Origin: UBA10649 sp963749905
Lineage (GTDB): Bacteria > Actinomycetota > Actinomycetes > S36-B12
Length of the DNA stretch: 64,000 nucleotides
Direction: 5' to 3'
Assembly (NCBI GenBank): GCA_963749905.1
Contig: CAVVOF010000003.1
Location: forward strand, 186,001 to 250,000
The notes below the pieces were generated by a model. It was not told the origin of the DNA, ran no database searches, and worked only from the letters and a program-made list of their open reading frames with translations. Numbering within the stretch: the first letter of the stretch is position 1; every line of letters begins with the position of its first letter. Of this stretch, positions 14,798-23,541 are shown piece after piece. Made by a program: the position numbers and the translations under genes.

Positions 14798-16181
14798 ATG
14801 ACCACCACCTGCATCGAGTCGCATGGCGATCCGTCGTGGTCCGACGCCGAGCAGGACCGATTCATGGACTCGCTCGTCAGTTCGCCTCGATCATTGCTCG
14901 ACGCGGATCCCGAGACCCTCACCACCCATGGGCACCTCGAGCTGCTGGCCGAGATCCAGCGCGCGCAGGCACGCCTGGCAGCACTGGAGGCGCGGGCGCT
15001 GGCAGTCGCGACTGGGCGGCACCAGCGCAGGCGCATCGTCTCGATCGTCGATGTGGGGTCCGAGCGCAGCATCGACGTCGTCATCGCTGATGAGCTGCGC
15101 GAGGAGATAGCCGCCGCGCTGCACCTGTCCCCCGGTCAGGTCTACGACCGCATGGTCGTGGCCCGGCTGCTGAGCGTGGCACTTCCTGAGACAGCAGTGG
15201 CACTGGCCGACGGGAGCGTGACTGCTCAGCACGTCCGAGTGGTCGTAGAGCAGGCCCGCCGGCTTGACGGATTCGCGCTCGCCGTCTCCCAGGACCCCTC
15301 AGTTGACACGTTGTCGGAGGAGCAGTCCCGCGCCGACTTCCTCCGCACCTGTCGAGAGTTGGAGCGCCGGGTCCTGCCGGTCGCGCTGAACTCGACCCCG
15401 AGCCGCACCAGGTCGGCCGCCCGCCGGGCGATCGCCGCCATCGACGCGGCCGGCGAGGAGCGACGCCGGCAGCAGGCCCGCCGGGCGATCGACGTTCATC
15501 TGAGCCCGCTGGACGACGGACTTGCCCTGCTCGAGGCGTGGCTGCCCGCTGAGCAGGCAGCGCGGGTGCACGCGGCCATCGACGCGCAAGCACGCTCGGC
15601 ATCCCCTACCGGAGCCTCGACCCTGGGGCAGCTCCGGGCGCAGGCTCTCGTGGACGCGGTGTGCGGAGGCACGGACTCCCGCGGTGTACGGGCCGAGATC
15701 CAGGTCACGATCGACCTGGCCAGCCTGCTCGGCTACCAGGATCAGCCGGGAACCGTGCGACCGACCACGGGCGCAGAACACGTCGTCACGGCCAGCGCGG
15801 TCCGCGAGCTTCTCGACGACCCGGACGTACCCGTCACCCTGCGACGGCTGGTCACCGACCCGATCACCGGCTCCCTGATCGACCGGGGTCGCCGGGCGTA
15901 CGCCGCTACCGGCGAGCTGCGCGCCTTCCTGGTCGCCCGGGACTCCACCTGCCGTTTCCCCGGGTGCGGACGGGCGGCAACCCGCAGCCAGGTCGACCAC
16001 GCGGTCGCGTGGTCAGACGGCGGCATCGACGAATCGCGACAACCTTGGTCACCTGTGCACTCGTCATCACCAGCTCAAGACGCACGGCGACTGGGACATT
16101 CTCGAGTCCCGTGCGGACGGCTCCTGCTCGTGGAGATCGCCCGCGGGCCGGAGATACGACGTCGATCCCCCGCCGGTGTAG
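14798..16181 (+). pseudogene. DUF222/13E12-type HNH endonuclease gene, frameshifted in the HNH motif
   Basis: Residues 1 to about 350 form an alpha-helical DUF222 domain, followed by the HNH start CRFPGCGRAATRSQVDHAVAW. The frame then breaks: DNLGHLCTRHHQLKTHGDW, carrying the Asn and second His of the HNH site, continues in the next frame from 16038 and ends in RSPAGRRYDVDPPPV at TAG 16179-16181. One extra base at about 16032-16037 explains this. Without it the protein would be about 460 residues, normal for the family. As sequenced, the product keeps the first His but loses the catalytic end. It sits between ssrA and smpB on the opposite strand, so it looks like an insertion into that block. 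These multicopy genes are common in actinobacteria; their role is unclear. Confidence 0.85.
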
Positions 16182-16186
16182 CGCTG

Positions 16187-16663
16187 CTACTCCACTCCCT
16201 TGGTCCGACGTCCGGTGGCCCGCTCAGTCTCGCGCTTGGACTCCCGCTCGGCGATCGCCTGCCGCTTGTCGTAGCTCTTGCGACCACGCGCCACCGCGAT
16301 CTCGACCTTGGCGTAGCCGTCCTCGAAGTACATCGACAGCGGCACCAGGGTGACGCCCGACTCCTTCACCTTGTTGGCGATCCGCTTGATCTCCTCGCGA
16401 TGCAGGAGCAGCTTGCGCGCGCGGCGCGGCTCGTGATTCGTCCAGGTCCCCTGTGTGTACTCGGGGATGTGCACGCCGCGCAGCCACACCTCGCCGTCAT
16501 CGAGAGTGCCGAAGCCGTCCGTGAGCGACGCCCGGCCGGCACGCAGCGACTTCACCTCGGTGCCGGTGAGCACCATGCCCGCGACGTACACGTCGTCGAT
16601 GGAGTAGTCGTGGCGGGCCTTCTTGTTCTGGGCGATCAGCCTTCGCCCCTTCTCACGCGGCAT
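16187..16663 (-). CDS. smpB: SsrA-binding protein
   Basis: Binds tmRNA and delivers it to stalled ribosomes. The 158 residues show the oligonucleotide-binding beta-barrel motifs NKKARHDYSIDD, GTEVKSLRAGRASLTDGF and RARKLLLHREEI, and the basic C-terminal tail (KSYDKRQAIAERES...) that occupies the empty mRNA channel. The ATG at 16663 is chosen on homology and a GGAGAG RBS; it overlaps the upstream DUF4436 gene by 11 bp, implying coupling. Its RNA partner is encoded at 14307-14674. Confidence 0.97.
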   Translation of the reverse strand: MPREKGRRLIAQNKKARHDYSIDDVYVAGMVLTGTEVKSLRAGRASLTDGFGTLDDGEVWLRGVHIPEYTQGTWTNHEPRRARKLLLHREEIKRIANKVKESGVTLVPLSMYFEDGYAKVEIAVARGRKSYDKRQAIAERESKRETERATGRRTKGVE

Positions 16664-17636
16664 TGGCGCCCCTCTCCAGCCGATCCCGGTCGAGCTCATG
16701 CTGACGCCGACGCTCAGCGGCCCTCTGCATGCTCCAGCCCAGGATCATGAGTACCTGCGCCATGCCGGCGGCCACCATGAACCACAGGTAGGCGTACATG
16801 TCTATCGAGGCACCGAGGGGCGGACTGTTCGGCAGGTAGTTGCGCAGCGCAGGCAGCGCGAACAGCAGCGCCGCGGTCCAGCCGAGCAGCGTGCCCTCGG
16901 CCGGTCGGCGGCCGGTGTAGACGAGCACTCCCGCCGCCAGCGCCAACAGTGCGAGCATCCCGGCGATGGTCAGGATCAGCAGGGCGAAGATCTGCGTCGA
17001 GAACGCCCGGTTGAAGGTGAGTTCGACCGACCCCGATTCCTCCATCCCCCGCGTGAGCTTCATCGTGGTGTCCCAGCCGTTGATGCCGACGGCGACCTGC
17101 CCCTCCTCGTTCTGTGCGGCCGGGGGCTGGAGGCCAACCAGCAGCGGACCCTTCGACACGACGGATCCGTCGCCGTTCTGCTGATAGGTGTCTGCCACGA
17201 CCATCAACGCACCGCTGTGCTGATCGAACGGGTACAGGGCGACCTCGCCCTCCAGCCCGATCTCGATCTCCTCCTGCCCGATCAGGGTGCCGGCTGCGTA
17301 CCGGAACTCCCAGTTGCCGTTCGCGGATTCGACCGTCACGCGCACCGGATCGGTCAGCCGGCCACTGACGTCGACGTACTTGGGGCCGGACATCTCGAAG
17401 TTCATATTGACGCGGGCCAGCTCTCTGGTGGCGTCGAGGGAGTTCGGTGCGACCGTGACCAGCAGGCCGCCCATCGTCGACGGCCCAACGCCGCCTTCGA
17501 CACGGCTGCCGCCCTCGATGCTGTAGAACCGGACCACGAGGGCGAAGGCGATGCCGAGGAACACCGCGAAGATGGCCAGCAGGATCCAGCCGCGTCTCGT
17601 ACGAGGAAGCGGATCGATCGACTGGAGCGCGCTCAC
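16653..17636 (-). CDS. DUF4436 family membrane protein
   Basis: A 327-residue protein with an N-terminal transmembrane anchor (about 17-38), an extracytoplasmic domain of about 180 residues rich in beta-strand, and three C-terminal transmembrane segments (about 215-315) followed by a basic tail. This layout matches the mycobacterial DUF4436 family. It overlaps ftsX by 4 bp and smpB by 11 bp, so it is translated with the FtsEX pair; many actinobacteria place a cell-wall hydrolase in this position. A role near division or the envelope is inference; no catalytic residues are recognised. Confidence 0.8.
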   Translation of the reverse strand: MSALQSIDPLPRTRRGWILLAIFAVFLGIAFALVVRFYSIEGGSRVEGGVGPSTMGGLLVTVAPNSLDATRELARVNMNFEMSGPKYVDVSGRLTDPVRVTVESANGNWEFRYAAGTLIGQEEIEIGLEGEVALYPFDQHSGALMVVADTYQQNGDGSVVSKGPLLVGLQPPAAQNEEGQVAVGINGWDTTMKLTRGMEESGSVELTFNRAFSTQIFALLILTIAGMLALLALAAGVLVYTGRRPAEGTLLGWTAALLFALPALRNYLPNSPPLGASIDMYAYLWFMVAAGMAQVLMILGWSMQRAAERRRQHELDRDRLERGANAA

Positions 17637-18541
17637 ACCCGCAGGTACTTGCGCAGCGTGAAGAAGGCTGCGACGCCCGCCAGGCCCACGCCGGTGATGA
17701 GCATGATCGGCGCGATAGCGAGGACGGCATCCCAGCCGACGAACGCGGTGAACTGGAACGAGGGCGCCAGCACCTGGTCGATCAGGACGACCTTCATCAC
17801 GATCAGCGAGCCGATCGCGAGGATCGCACCGATCGCAGCGGCGAGGGCAGCCTCCAGCAGGAACGGCAGCTGGATGTAGAAGTTCGACGCTCCGACCAGT
17901 CGCATGATGCTCGTCTCACGGCGACGGCTGAACGCCGCGACCCGCATCGTGTTGACGATGAGCAGGACCGTCACGACCAGCATCACCAGCGCGATCAGGA
18001 GGGCGATCAGCTGCAGGCCGCCGAGGAGCTTGAAGAACTTGTCCAGGATCTGCCGCTGGTCGTTGACCTGCTCGATACCGGGACGGCCGGAGAACGCGGA
18101 TGCGACAACCTCGTACTTCGTCGGATCGGAGAGCTTGACGCGGAACGACTCGGGCAGCGCGTTCTCGGTGACGTTGTCGACGATCGGCGAGTTCTCGAAC
18201 TGCTCCTTGAACCGGTCGTACGCCTCCTTCTTGGACTCGTAGTAGATCTCGTCGACCAGCGGCCGCAGCGACTCGAGGTCGGTGCGGATCTGATCGCGCT
18301 GGGCGTCGGTGACGGCGCCGCCCGCACAGGAGGGCGTGTCGCTGCCCTTGCTGCACAGGAAGATCGAGACCTCGACCTTGTCGTACCAGAAGTCCTTCAT
18401 GGTCGAGACCTGCGAGCGGACGAGCAGGGCGGCACCGAACAGGCTGAGGGAGACCGCGACCGTGATGATCACGGCAATGGTCATCGTCAGGTTCCGCCGG
18501 AGACCGTTGCCGACCTCACTGGCGACGAAGGTTGCCCTCAT
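17633..18541 (-). CDS. ftsX: Cell-division protein FtsX
   Basis: The membrane subunit of FtsEX, which couples ATP hydrolysis at the divisome to activation of peptidoglycan hydrolases. Of 302 residues, one transmembrane segment lies at about 20-42, an extracellular loop at about 45-165 (with Cys58 and Cys67 likely disulfide-linked, CSKGSDTPSC), and three more segments at about 175-300 with the FtsX motif RRRETSIMRLVGAS. It overlaps ftsE by 4 bp. Confidence 0.96.
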   Translation of the reverse strand: MRATFVASEVGNGLRRNLTMTIAVIITVAVSLSLFGAALLVRSQVSTMKDFWYDKVEVSIFLCSKGSDTPSCAGGAVTDAQRDQIRTDLESLRPLVDEIYYESKKEAYDRFKEQFENSPIVDNVTENALPESFRVKLSDPTKYEVVASAFSGRPGIEQVNDQRQILDKFFKLLGGLQLIALLIALVMLVVTVLLIVNTMRVAAFSRRRETSIMRLVGASNFYIQLPFLLEAALAAAIGAILAIGSLIVMKVVLIDQVLAPSFQFTAFVGWDAVLAIAPIMLITGVGLAGVAAFFTLRKYLRV

Positions 18542-19227
18542 CGGGCATACCCGTAGACGCCGCGCGACTGGTCACGCACCACGTGGCCGGTTTCAAGCTC
18601 GATGACGCGACGGCGCATCTGGTCGACGATCTGTGAGTCGTGTGTCGACATGACCACGGTCGTGCCGAGCTTGTTGATGCGGTCGAGCAGCTTCATGATG
18701 CCGATCGAGGTGCCCGGATCCAGGTTGCCGGTCGGCTCGTCCGCGATGAGGATCATCGGCCGGTTGACGAACGCGCGCGCGATCGCCACGCGCTGCTGCT
18801 CACCGCCGGACAGCTCGTCCGGGCGCCGGCCCTCCTTGCCGTCGAGACCGACGACCTCGAGGACCTCGGGCACCACCTTCTTGATGTGCGCGGACGGCTT
18901 GCCGATCACCTCGAGGGCGAAGGCCACGTTCTCGAAGACGGTCTTGTTGGGAAGCAGGCGGAAGTCCTGGAACACGGTGCCGATCTGCCGGCGCAGTGCG
19001 GGGATCTTCCAGTTGGAGAGGCGGTTGAGCTCCTTGCCGAGCACCCACACCGAACCCTTCCCGGCGCGCTCCTCCCGGAGCACCAGCCTCAGGAAGGTCG
19101 ATTTGCCCGATCCGGACGGTCCCACGAGGAAGATGAACTCACCCTTCTCGATCTCCAGCGACACATCATCGAGCGCCGGCCGATTCTGGGTGGCGTACTG
19201 CTTGGTGACGTGGTCGAAGAGAATCAC
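18538..19227 (-). CDS. ftsE: Cell-division ATP-binding protein FtsE
   Basis: The 229-residue ATPase of FtsEX. Walker A GPSGSGKST, Q-loop VFQDFRLL, signature LSGGEQQRVAIARA, Walker B ILIADEPTGNLDP and the switch His in STHDS are all intact. The GTG start has TAGACT (19234-19239) ending 6 nt upstream, overlapping the prfB stop codon, so ftsE probably has its own leaderless promoter in addition to read-through from prfB. Confidence 0.97.
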   Translation of the reverse strand: MILFDHVTKQYATQNRPALDDVSLEIEKGEFIFLVGPSGSGKSTFLRLVLREERAGKGSVWVLGKELNRLSNWKIPALRRQIGTVFQDFRLLPNKTVFENVAFALEVIGKPSAHIKKVVPEVLEVVGLDGKEGRRPDELSGGEQQRVAIARAFVNRPMILIADEPTGNLDPGTSIGIMKLLDRINKLGTTVVMSTHDSQIVDQMRRRVIELETGHVVRDQSRGVYGYAR

Positions 19228-19233
19228 TCGGAC

Positions 19234-19239
19234 AGTCTA
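19234..19239 (-). promoter_or_regulatory. -10 box TAGACT inside the prfB stop, for ftsE
   Basis: On the minus strand TAGACT starts with the prfB stop codon and ends 6 nt before the ftsE GTG. Confidence 0.45.
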
Positions 19240-20349
19240 AGCAGGCTGGACCGACTTCTTGCGCCACCGGATGCCTGCCTCGATGAAGTCGTCGATCTCA
19301 CCGTCGAGGACGGCGGACGTGTTTCCGGTCTCGTGCTCGGTCCTGAGGTCCTTCACCATCTGGTACGGATGGAGCACGTAGGAGCGCATCTGGTTGCCCC
19401 AGGAGCCCGCCGTGTCCCCCTTCAGGGCGTCGATCTTGGCCTGCTCCTCGCGGCGCCGCAGTTCGAGCAGCTTCGACTGCAGGACGGCCATGGCGGAGGC
19501 CCGATTCTGGATCTGGGACCGCTCGTTCTGGCAGGAGACCACGATGCCGGTCGGATTGTGGGTGATCCGGACGGCAGAGTCGGTCGTGTTGACGCCCTGG
19601 CCGCCCGGCCCCGACGAGCGGAACACGTCGACGCGGATCTCGTCCTCCGGGATGTCGATGTGGTCGGTCTGCGCCACGACCGGGATGACCTCGACCTCGG
19701 CGAACGAGGTCTGGCGACGGCCCTGGTTGTCGAACGGCGAGATGCGCACCAGTCGGTGCGTGCCCTGCTCGACCGAGAGGGTGCCGTACGCATAGGGCAC
19801 CTTGACGTGGAAGGTGGCCGACTTGATGCCCGCCTCCTCCGCGTACGAGGTGTCGTTGACCTCGAACGGCCAGTTGTGCCGCTCGCAGTAGCGCGTATAC
19901 ATCCGCAGCAGCATCTCTGCCCAGTCGGCGGCGTCCACGCCGCCAGCACCCGACCGGATGGAGACGAATGCTTCCCGGGCGTCGTACTCACCCGAGAGAA
20001 GCGTGCGGACCTCGAGCTCGCCGACGGCGGTCTCGACGGACTCCAGTTCCTTGAGCGCATCCGCCAGCGCGGCCTCGTCGTCTTCAGACTCCGCCAGCTC
20101 GAACAGGATCGGCAGGTCGTCCAGCCGGCTCTGGAGCGCCTCGAACCGCCGGATCTCCCCCTGCACGAAGGACAGTCGCGACGTGATCTGCTGCGCGCGC
20201 TCCTGGTCGTCCCAGAGGTCGGGCACGCTCGCCTGCGCCTCGAGGTCGGTCAGAGACGCCTTCATCGCGGGCAGGTCAAGCACCGCCTCGATGCTTGCCA
20301 TCGTTCCGGTCAGGGCGGAGATGCGTTCGGGAACGTCGATGGGGGCCAT
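19237..20349 (-). CDS. prfB: Peptide chain release factor 2
   Basis: Releases finished proteins at UGA and UAA. The 370 residues carry the SPF stop-codon anticodon at 204-206 and the catalytic GGQ at 249-251 (SSGPGGQGVNTTDSAVR). The reading frame is continuous: there is no in-frame UGA near codon 25, so the programmed +1 frameshift of many other bacteria is absent. TACCCT lies 9 nt before the ATG, which would leave at most a very short leader. It heads the prfB-ftsE-ftsX block. Confidence 0.97.
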   Translation of the reverse strand: MAPIDVPERISALTGTMASIEAVLDLPAMKASLTDLEAQASVPDLWDDQERAQQITSRLSFVQGEIRRFEALQSRLDDLPILFELAESEDDEAALADALKELESVETAVGELEVRTLLSGEYDAREAFVSIRSGAGGVDAADWAEMLLRMYTRYCERHNWPFEVNDTSYAEEAGIKSATFHVKVPYAYGTLSVEQGTHRLVRISPFDNQGRRQTSFAEVEVIPVVAQTDHIDIPEDEIRVDVFRSSGPGGQGVNTTDSAVRITHNPTGIVVSCQNERSQIQNRASAMAVLQSKLLELRRREEQAKIDALKGDTAGSWGNQMRSYVLHPYQMVKDLRTEHETGNTSAVLDGEIDDFIEAGIRWRKKSVQPA

Positions 20350-20374
20350 GGTGGCTCAAGGGTACGTAGGTGCG

Positions 20375-20818
20375 TCATTCGACGCCGGGCCGGTACTCCA
20401 ACTCCGCCTCGGAGACCACCTCGAGCCGGCTGCCGGTCCATTCCTCGAAGAACGGCAGGTCCAGTGGGGCACTGAGCACAATTCGGACGCGCCGGCCGTC
20501 CGTGCGGGCCTCCTCGATCACCAGGCCCTCGGGCAGGTCCGTCCCGTACTGCGCGAGGATCGACCGCACCCGCCTCGGGACGCCGTCCGGATCCAGCGTC
20601 GTCGCCGCCGAGGCGCCCTCCCGGTAGTACGCGGCCACGTCGATGGCCTGCGCGCCCGCGAGCGCCGCGGCATCTGCCAGGGACACCAACGCCCGCCGCT
20701 GGAGGAAGGCCGCCGCGGCGTCGACCATCACTGCGACGGCCAGCAGGACCACGACCACCAGACCGGCGGTCAGCACCAGCACGCTGCCGCGATCCGAGTC
20801 AGGCCCCCGCGGCGTCAC
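20375..20818 (-). CDS. TadG-like pilus-assembly protein
   Basis: A 147-residue protein with an N-terminal transmembrane segment (about 10-32) preceded by DRGS and followed by RRALVSLADAAALAGAQA, the N-terminal signature of TadG/Rv3654-type secreted or membrane proteins (putative Flp pilus-assembly domain). The rest is a short extracytoplasmic domain; the long von Willebrand domain of classical TadG is missing. It overlaps the TadE-like gene by 4 bp and is the last gene of the tad operon, ending 26 bp before prfB. Confidence 0.8.
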   Translation of the reverse strand: MTPRGPDSDRGSVLVLTAGLVVVVLLAVAVMVDAAAAFLQRRALVSLADAAALAGAQAIDVAAYYREGASAATTLDPDGVPRRVRSILAQYGTDLPEGLVIEEARTDGRRVRIVLSAPLDLPFFEEWTGSRLEVVSEAELEYRPGVE

Positions 20819-21240
20819 TCGGCGGCCGAGCGGAAGTCGTCGATGGGCTCCACGTGCCGGGAGACCACCGGCACCGAGAGATCGGGCAGCCAGGGGAGCG
20901 GCACGCGCCAGGCCACCTCCGTCACGACGGTGGAGCCGGGTGCGAGGCAGGCCCCGATGCAGGACACCGTGAGTGCGCCCTTCGGGAGGTCGACCTCGTG
21001 GTCGTCGAAGGCGAGTCGGGCCGCGGCCACCGCCGCCGCCCGCGCCGCCGGAACCGTGACCGCCGTCGCGAAGGACCGTCCGGCCTCGCGTGCCGCCAGC
21101 GACGTGGCGTAGGCAGCCGACTGCAGATGTGCCACGGAGAGGGCCAGATAGGACAGCGGGATCAGGACCGCGACTGCGACGACGATGAACTCGACGACCG
21201 CCGATCCGCCGTCCCCGTCCGGTCTTCGCCGTCGCGTCAC
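20815..21240 (-). CDS. TadE-like pseudopilin
   Basis: A 141-residue protein with a basic N-terminus, GGSAVVEFIVVAVAVLIPL (TadE signature: Gly before a hydrophobic helix with a conserved Glu), and an extracytoplasmic part with a Cys pair (SCIGAC). TadE-like proteins are processed like pilins and act as minor pseudopilins in Tad pilus assembly. It overlaps both neighbours by 4 bp, which ties its translation to the operon. Confidence 0.82.
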   Translation of the reverse strand: MTRRRRPDGDGGSAVVEFIVVAVAVLIPLSYLALSVAHLQSAAYATSLAAREAGRSFATAVTVPAARAAAVAAARLAFDDHEVDLPKGALTVSCIGACLAPGSTVVTEVAWRVPLPWLPDLSVPVVSRHVEPIDDFRSAAE

Positions 21241-21614
21241 GACCGGCCTTCGACGAGCACGCGGCCTTCGACGCTGAGCGTCGCCGGCACCAGCAGCCCC
21301 GCGAGCGGCAGCCGGTAGTCGATCCGGGTGATCACCACGTCCAGGCCGCCCTCCCGCCCGCGGCGGGAACTGACGTCGATCAGGCTCGGGGCGGCAACCG
21401 TGTCCGCGACCAGCTGCTGCACTCGGGCCTCCCCCGCGCCCGCGGCCGAGCCAGAGAGGGCGGCCGCCCGCGAGCCCTCGACGGCAGCCGAGGCGAGGGT
21501 CGACCGCACCAGCAGCGCCAGCGTCACCTGCAGGACGCCAGCGGCCAGCAGGAGTACGAGCGGCGTCACCAGGACGAAGTCGACGACGGCGCTGCCCCGT
21601 TCGCGACTAGGCAC
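21237..21614 (-). CDS. TadE-family protein
   Basis: A 125-residue TadE-like protein: RERGSAVVDFVLVTPLVLLLAAGVL at the N-terminus is the usual membrane helix, with Asp in place of the common Glu, then AAVEGSRAAALSG, the conserved post-helix segment of TadE/TadF proteins. It overlaps the small upstream gene by 8 bp and the next TadE-like gene by 4 bp. Presumed minor pilin. Confidence 0.83.
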   Translation of the reverse strand: MPSRERGSAVVDFVLVTPLVLLLAAGVLQVTLALLVRSTLASAAVEGSRAAALSGSAAGAGEARVQQLVADTVAAPSLIDVSSRRGREGGLDVVITRIDYRLPLAGLLVPATLSVEGRVLVEGRS

Positions 21615-21786
21615 CCGTCACCGACGTGATGGCCCGTTGCAGCACCGCGGTGAGGGTCTCGTCGGCGATCAGCCAGATGGCGGTCACCAGGCCGGCGGTC
21701 ATCACGGTGACGAGCACCCAGCCGGGCACGTCGCCGCGATCCTGTCGCATCGCCTCGGCGAACCTGGCCAGCAGTCGTTTCCTCAT
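21607..21786 (-). CDS. Small pilin-like membrane peptide of the tad operon
   Basis: A 59-residue peptide: basic N-terminus, DRGDVPGW, then a 20-residue hydrophobic helix and an amphipathic end. It occupies the operon position where actinobacterial tad loci encode a small Flp-like or DUF4244-like subunit. Unlike true Flp, the residue at +5 after the Gly is not Glu in an AEYAL context, so class III processing is uncertain. It lies between tadC and the TadE gene and is clearly part of the operon. Confidence 0.65.
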   Translation of the reverse strand: MRKRLLARFAEAMRQDRGDVPGWVLVTVMTAGLVTAIWLIADETLTAVLQRAITSVTGA

Positions 21787-21823
21787 GTGCAGTCCCTTCT
21801 CATGGTTGGCCGTCGAGCCCCGG

Positions 21824-22711
21824 TCAGGGCACGACCACGCGGAGCGTCTGGAGTCCCGGGAAGAGCGCCACCGCCACCACGCCCGGCAGCACGAGGAAGA
21901 CGATCGGGACGAGCATCGCCACGTCCTTGCGGCCCGCGGACTCCATCCATCTGCGTCGCGCCTGCGCGCGGACATCGGCGGCCTGGGCCCGGGCCACCTC
22001 CCCCACCGGCGTGCCCAGTTCGGTCGCCAGGATCAGTGCATCGACGAGCCGCCGGACCTCCGGCAGGTCGATCCGCTGCACCATGACAGCGAGTGCGTCA
22101 CTGGTGGATGCGCCCGCCGTGGCGTGCTCCACCGCTGCCCGGATCTCGTCGGACAGCGGACCCGGGAAGGCGTCCGCCGCCACGCCCAGCGCATCGACCG
22201 GCGAGGCGCCCGCGCTCACCGCAAGCGCGACAAGGTCGGCCACCATCGGGAACTGGGCCGCCATGGTCCGTTGCCGCCGCCGCACCGAGCGGCGCAGCGC
22301 GGCCTCACACAACCACCAGCCGGCGCTCCCCCCGGACACCGCCAGCAGCAGGACGATCGGCACCCGGCTCGTCGCGCCGAGTCCGACGGCGACGAGCAGG
22401 CCGGCGGACCCGCCCAGCGCCGACCAGCGGATCCGTCGCAGCCGAAAGACCGAGACGTCGCCGGGATCCCCGGACCTGTCGATCCGGGCCCGGAGCCCGC
22501 CGCCGGGGCCGGCGGACGGGCGCACCCGCGCGAGAAGGGATCGCGGAGTCACCGTCGGATCGCCACCATGGCGGCGCCGGTGGCCGGGCCGTCCGACGAA
22601 CGGACCGATCCGCTCCACGAGTGGCAGCGGCCGACGGTCCGACCACCACCAGGCCCCGAGGATCAGCCCGGCGGCGACCAGCAGGCCGAGCCCGGCGCCC
22701 GCGGCGCTCAT
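21824..22711 (-). CDS. tadC: TadC-type pilus inner-membrane platform protein
   Basis: A 295-residue type II secretion F-domain protein. A first transmembrane segment is followed by a cytoplasmic stretch and the T2SF helical domain (FPMVADLVALAVSAGASPVDAL; AILATELGTPVGEVARAQA-like block; RKDVAMLVPIVFLVLPGVV). TadC with TadB forms the platform that the TadA ATPase acts on. The ATG at 22709-22711 overlaps the tadB stop by 4 bp. Confidence 0.88.
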   Translation of the reverse strand: MSAAGAGLGLLVAAGLILGAWWWSDRRPLPLVERIGPFVGRPGHRRRHGGDPTVTPRSLLARVRPSAGPGGGLRARIDRSGDPGDVSVFRLRRIRWSALGGSAGLLVAVGLGATSRVPIVLLLAVSGGSAGWWLCEAALRRSVRRRQRTMAAQFPMVADLVALAVSAGASPVDALGVAADAFPGPLSDEIRAAVEHATAGASTSDALAVMVQRIDLPEVRRLVDALILATELGTPVGEVARAQAADVRAQARRRWMESAGRKDVAMLVPIVFLVLPGVVAVALFPGLQTLRVVVP

Positions 22712-23541
22712 CCGTGGCTCCGCGCGTCCATCGGCAGCCGCCCCAGCCGCATCATGAGCAGGTAGGCCGCCGCGCTCGTCGCGGCCACGGACGCGAGGAC
22801 GACCACTCCACTCGCCGTCCGGAAGGCCGCGACTGTCCCGGGTCGAGTGCACATGACGACGAGGGTCAGCCAGGGCGCTGCCACCGCAAGCCGGGCGGCG
22901 GTGACCGTCCAGCTCTGGCGGGCCTCGATCTCCGCGCGCGTGCGCCGGTCCTCCCGCAGGAACCCGCTCAGCGCTGCGAGCACGGTGCCCAGCTCTGCAC
23001 CGCCGGCCTCGTGCGCCAGGCCCAGAGCCGCCACGACCCGGTCCGCGACCGGGTCAGCGGCCGCCTGCCGGAGGGCCGCAAGGCCGGCGGCGAACGATGC
23101 GGTGGCCCGGTACTCGGCGGAGTAGGCCAGGAACGCCGGACGGAGCGGGATCGGCCCGGTCCGTGTCAGCGATGCCACCGCGTCAGGCAGGCCCACACCG
23201 GCGCGGACCTCCGACCGCAGGTCGTCGATCGCGTCCGGCCACGCGGCCAGCCGCAGCCGTCGGTCCCGCGCTTCTCGTCGCCTGCGGTCGGCAGCCGGCA
23301 GGGCGCTGCCGGTCAAAGCGGACAGGACGCCGACCACAGGCAGCCCCGTGACCAGCAGCCCCAGGACTCCGGCCACGACAGCGGAGCCGACGCCTGCCGC
23401 GACGGCGGCGCTCGTGGGCCCTCGACGGCGCCGGGCCATCCGGGAGGTCGCGCTCGGGCGTCTCGTGAACGCGTCCAGGGCCAGGAGCAGGCCGCTTCCG
23501 GCAATCAGTCCCAGGCCCACGCCGGCAAGCGACAGGCTCAT
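22708..23541 (-). CDS. tadB: TadB-type pilus inner-membrane platform protein
   Basis: A 277-residue T2SF-domain membrane protein, partner of TadC. Two N-terminal membrane segments are followed by the helical T2SF domain (WPDAIDDLRSEVRAGVGLPDAVASL; GAELGTVLAALSGFLREDRR) and two C-terminal segments. It overlaps both tadA and tadC by 4 bp. Confidence 0.88.
   Translation of the reverse strand: MSLSLAGVGLGLIAGSGLLLALDAFTRRPSATSRMARRRRGPTSAAVAAGVGSAVVAGVLGLLVTGLPVVGVLSALTGSALPAADRRRREARDRRLRLAAWPDAIDDLRSEVRAGVGLPDAVASLTRTGPIPLRPAFLAYSAEYRATASFAAGLAALRQAAADPVADRVVAALGLAHEAGGAELGTVLAALSGFLREDRRTRAEIEARQSWTVTAARLAVAAPWLTLVVMCTRPGTVAAFRTASGVVVLASVAATSAAAYLLMMRLGRLPMDARSHG

Noticed and set aside
16182..16750. 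In-frame extension of the HNH reading frame past the frameshift
   Set aside because: The residues have no HNH or DUF222 similarity and lie antisense to smpB; the family-like end is in another frame and stops at 16181.
20050..20349. Programmed +1 frameshift in prfB
   Set aside because: The RF2 reading frame is continuous from the ATG; no in-frame UGA or CTTTGA slip site occurs near codon 25.
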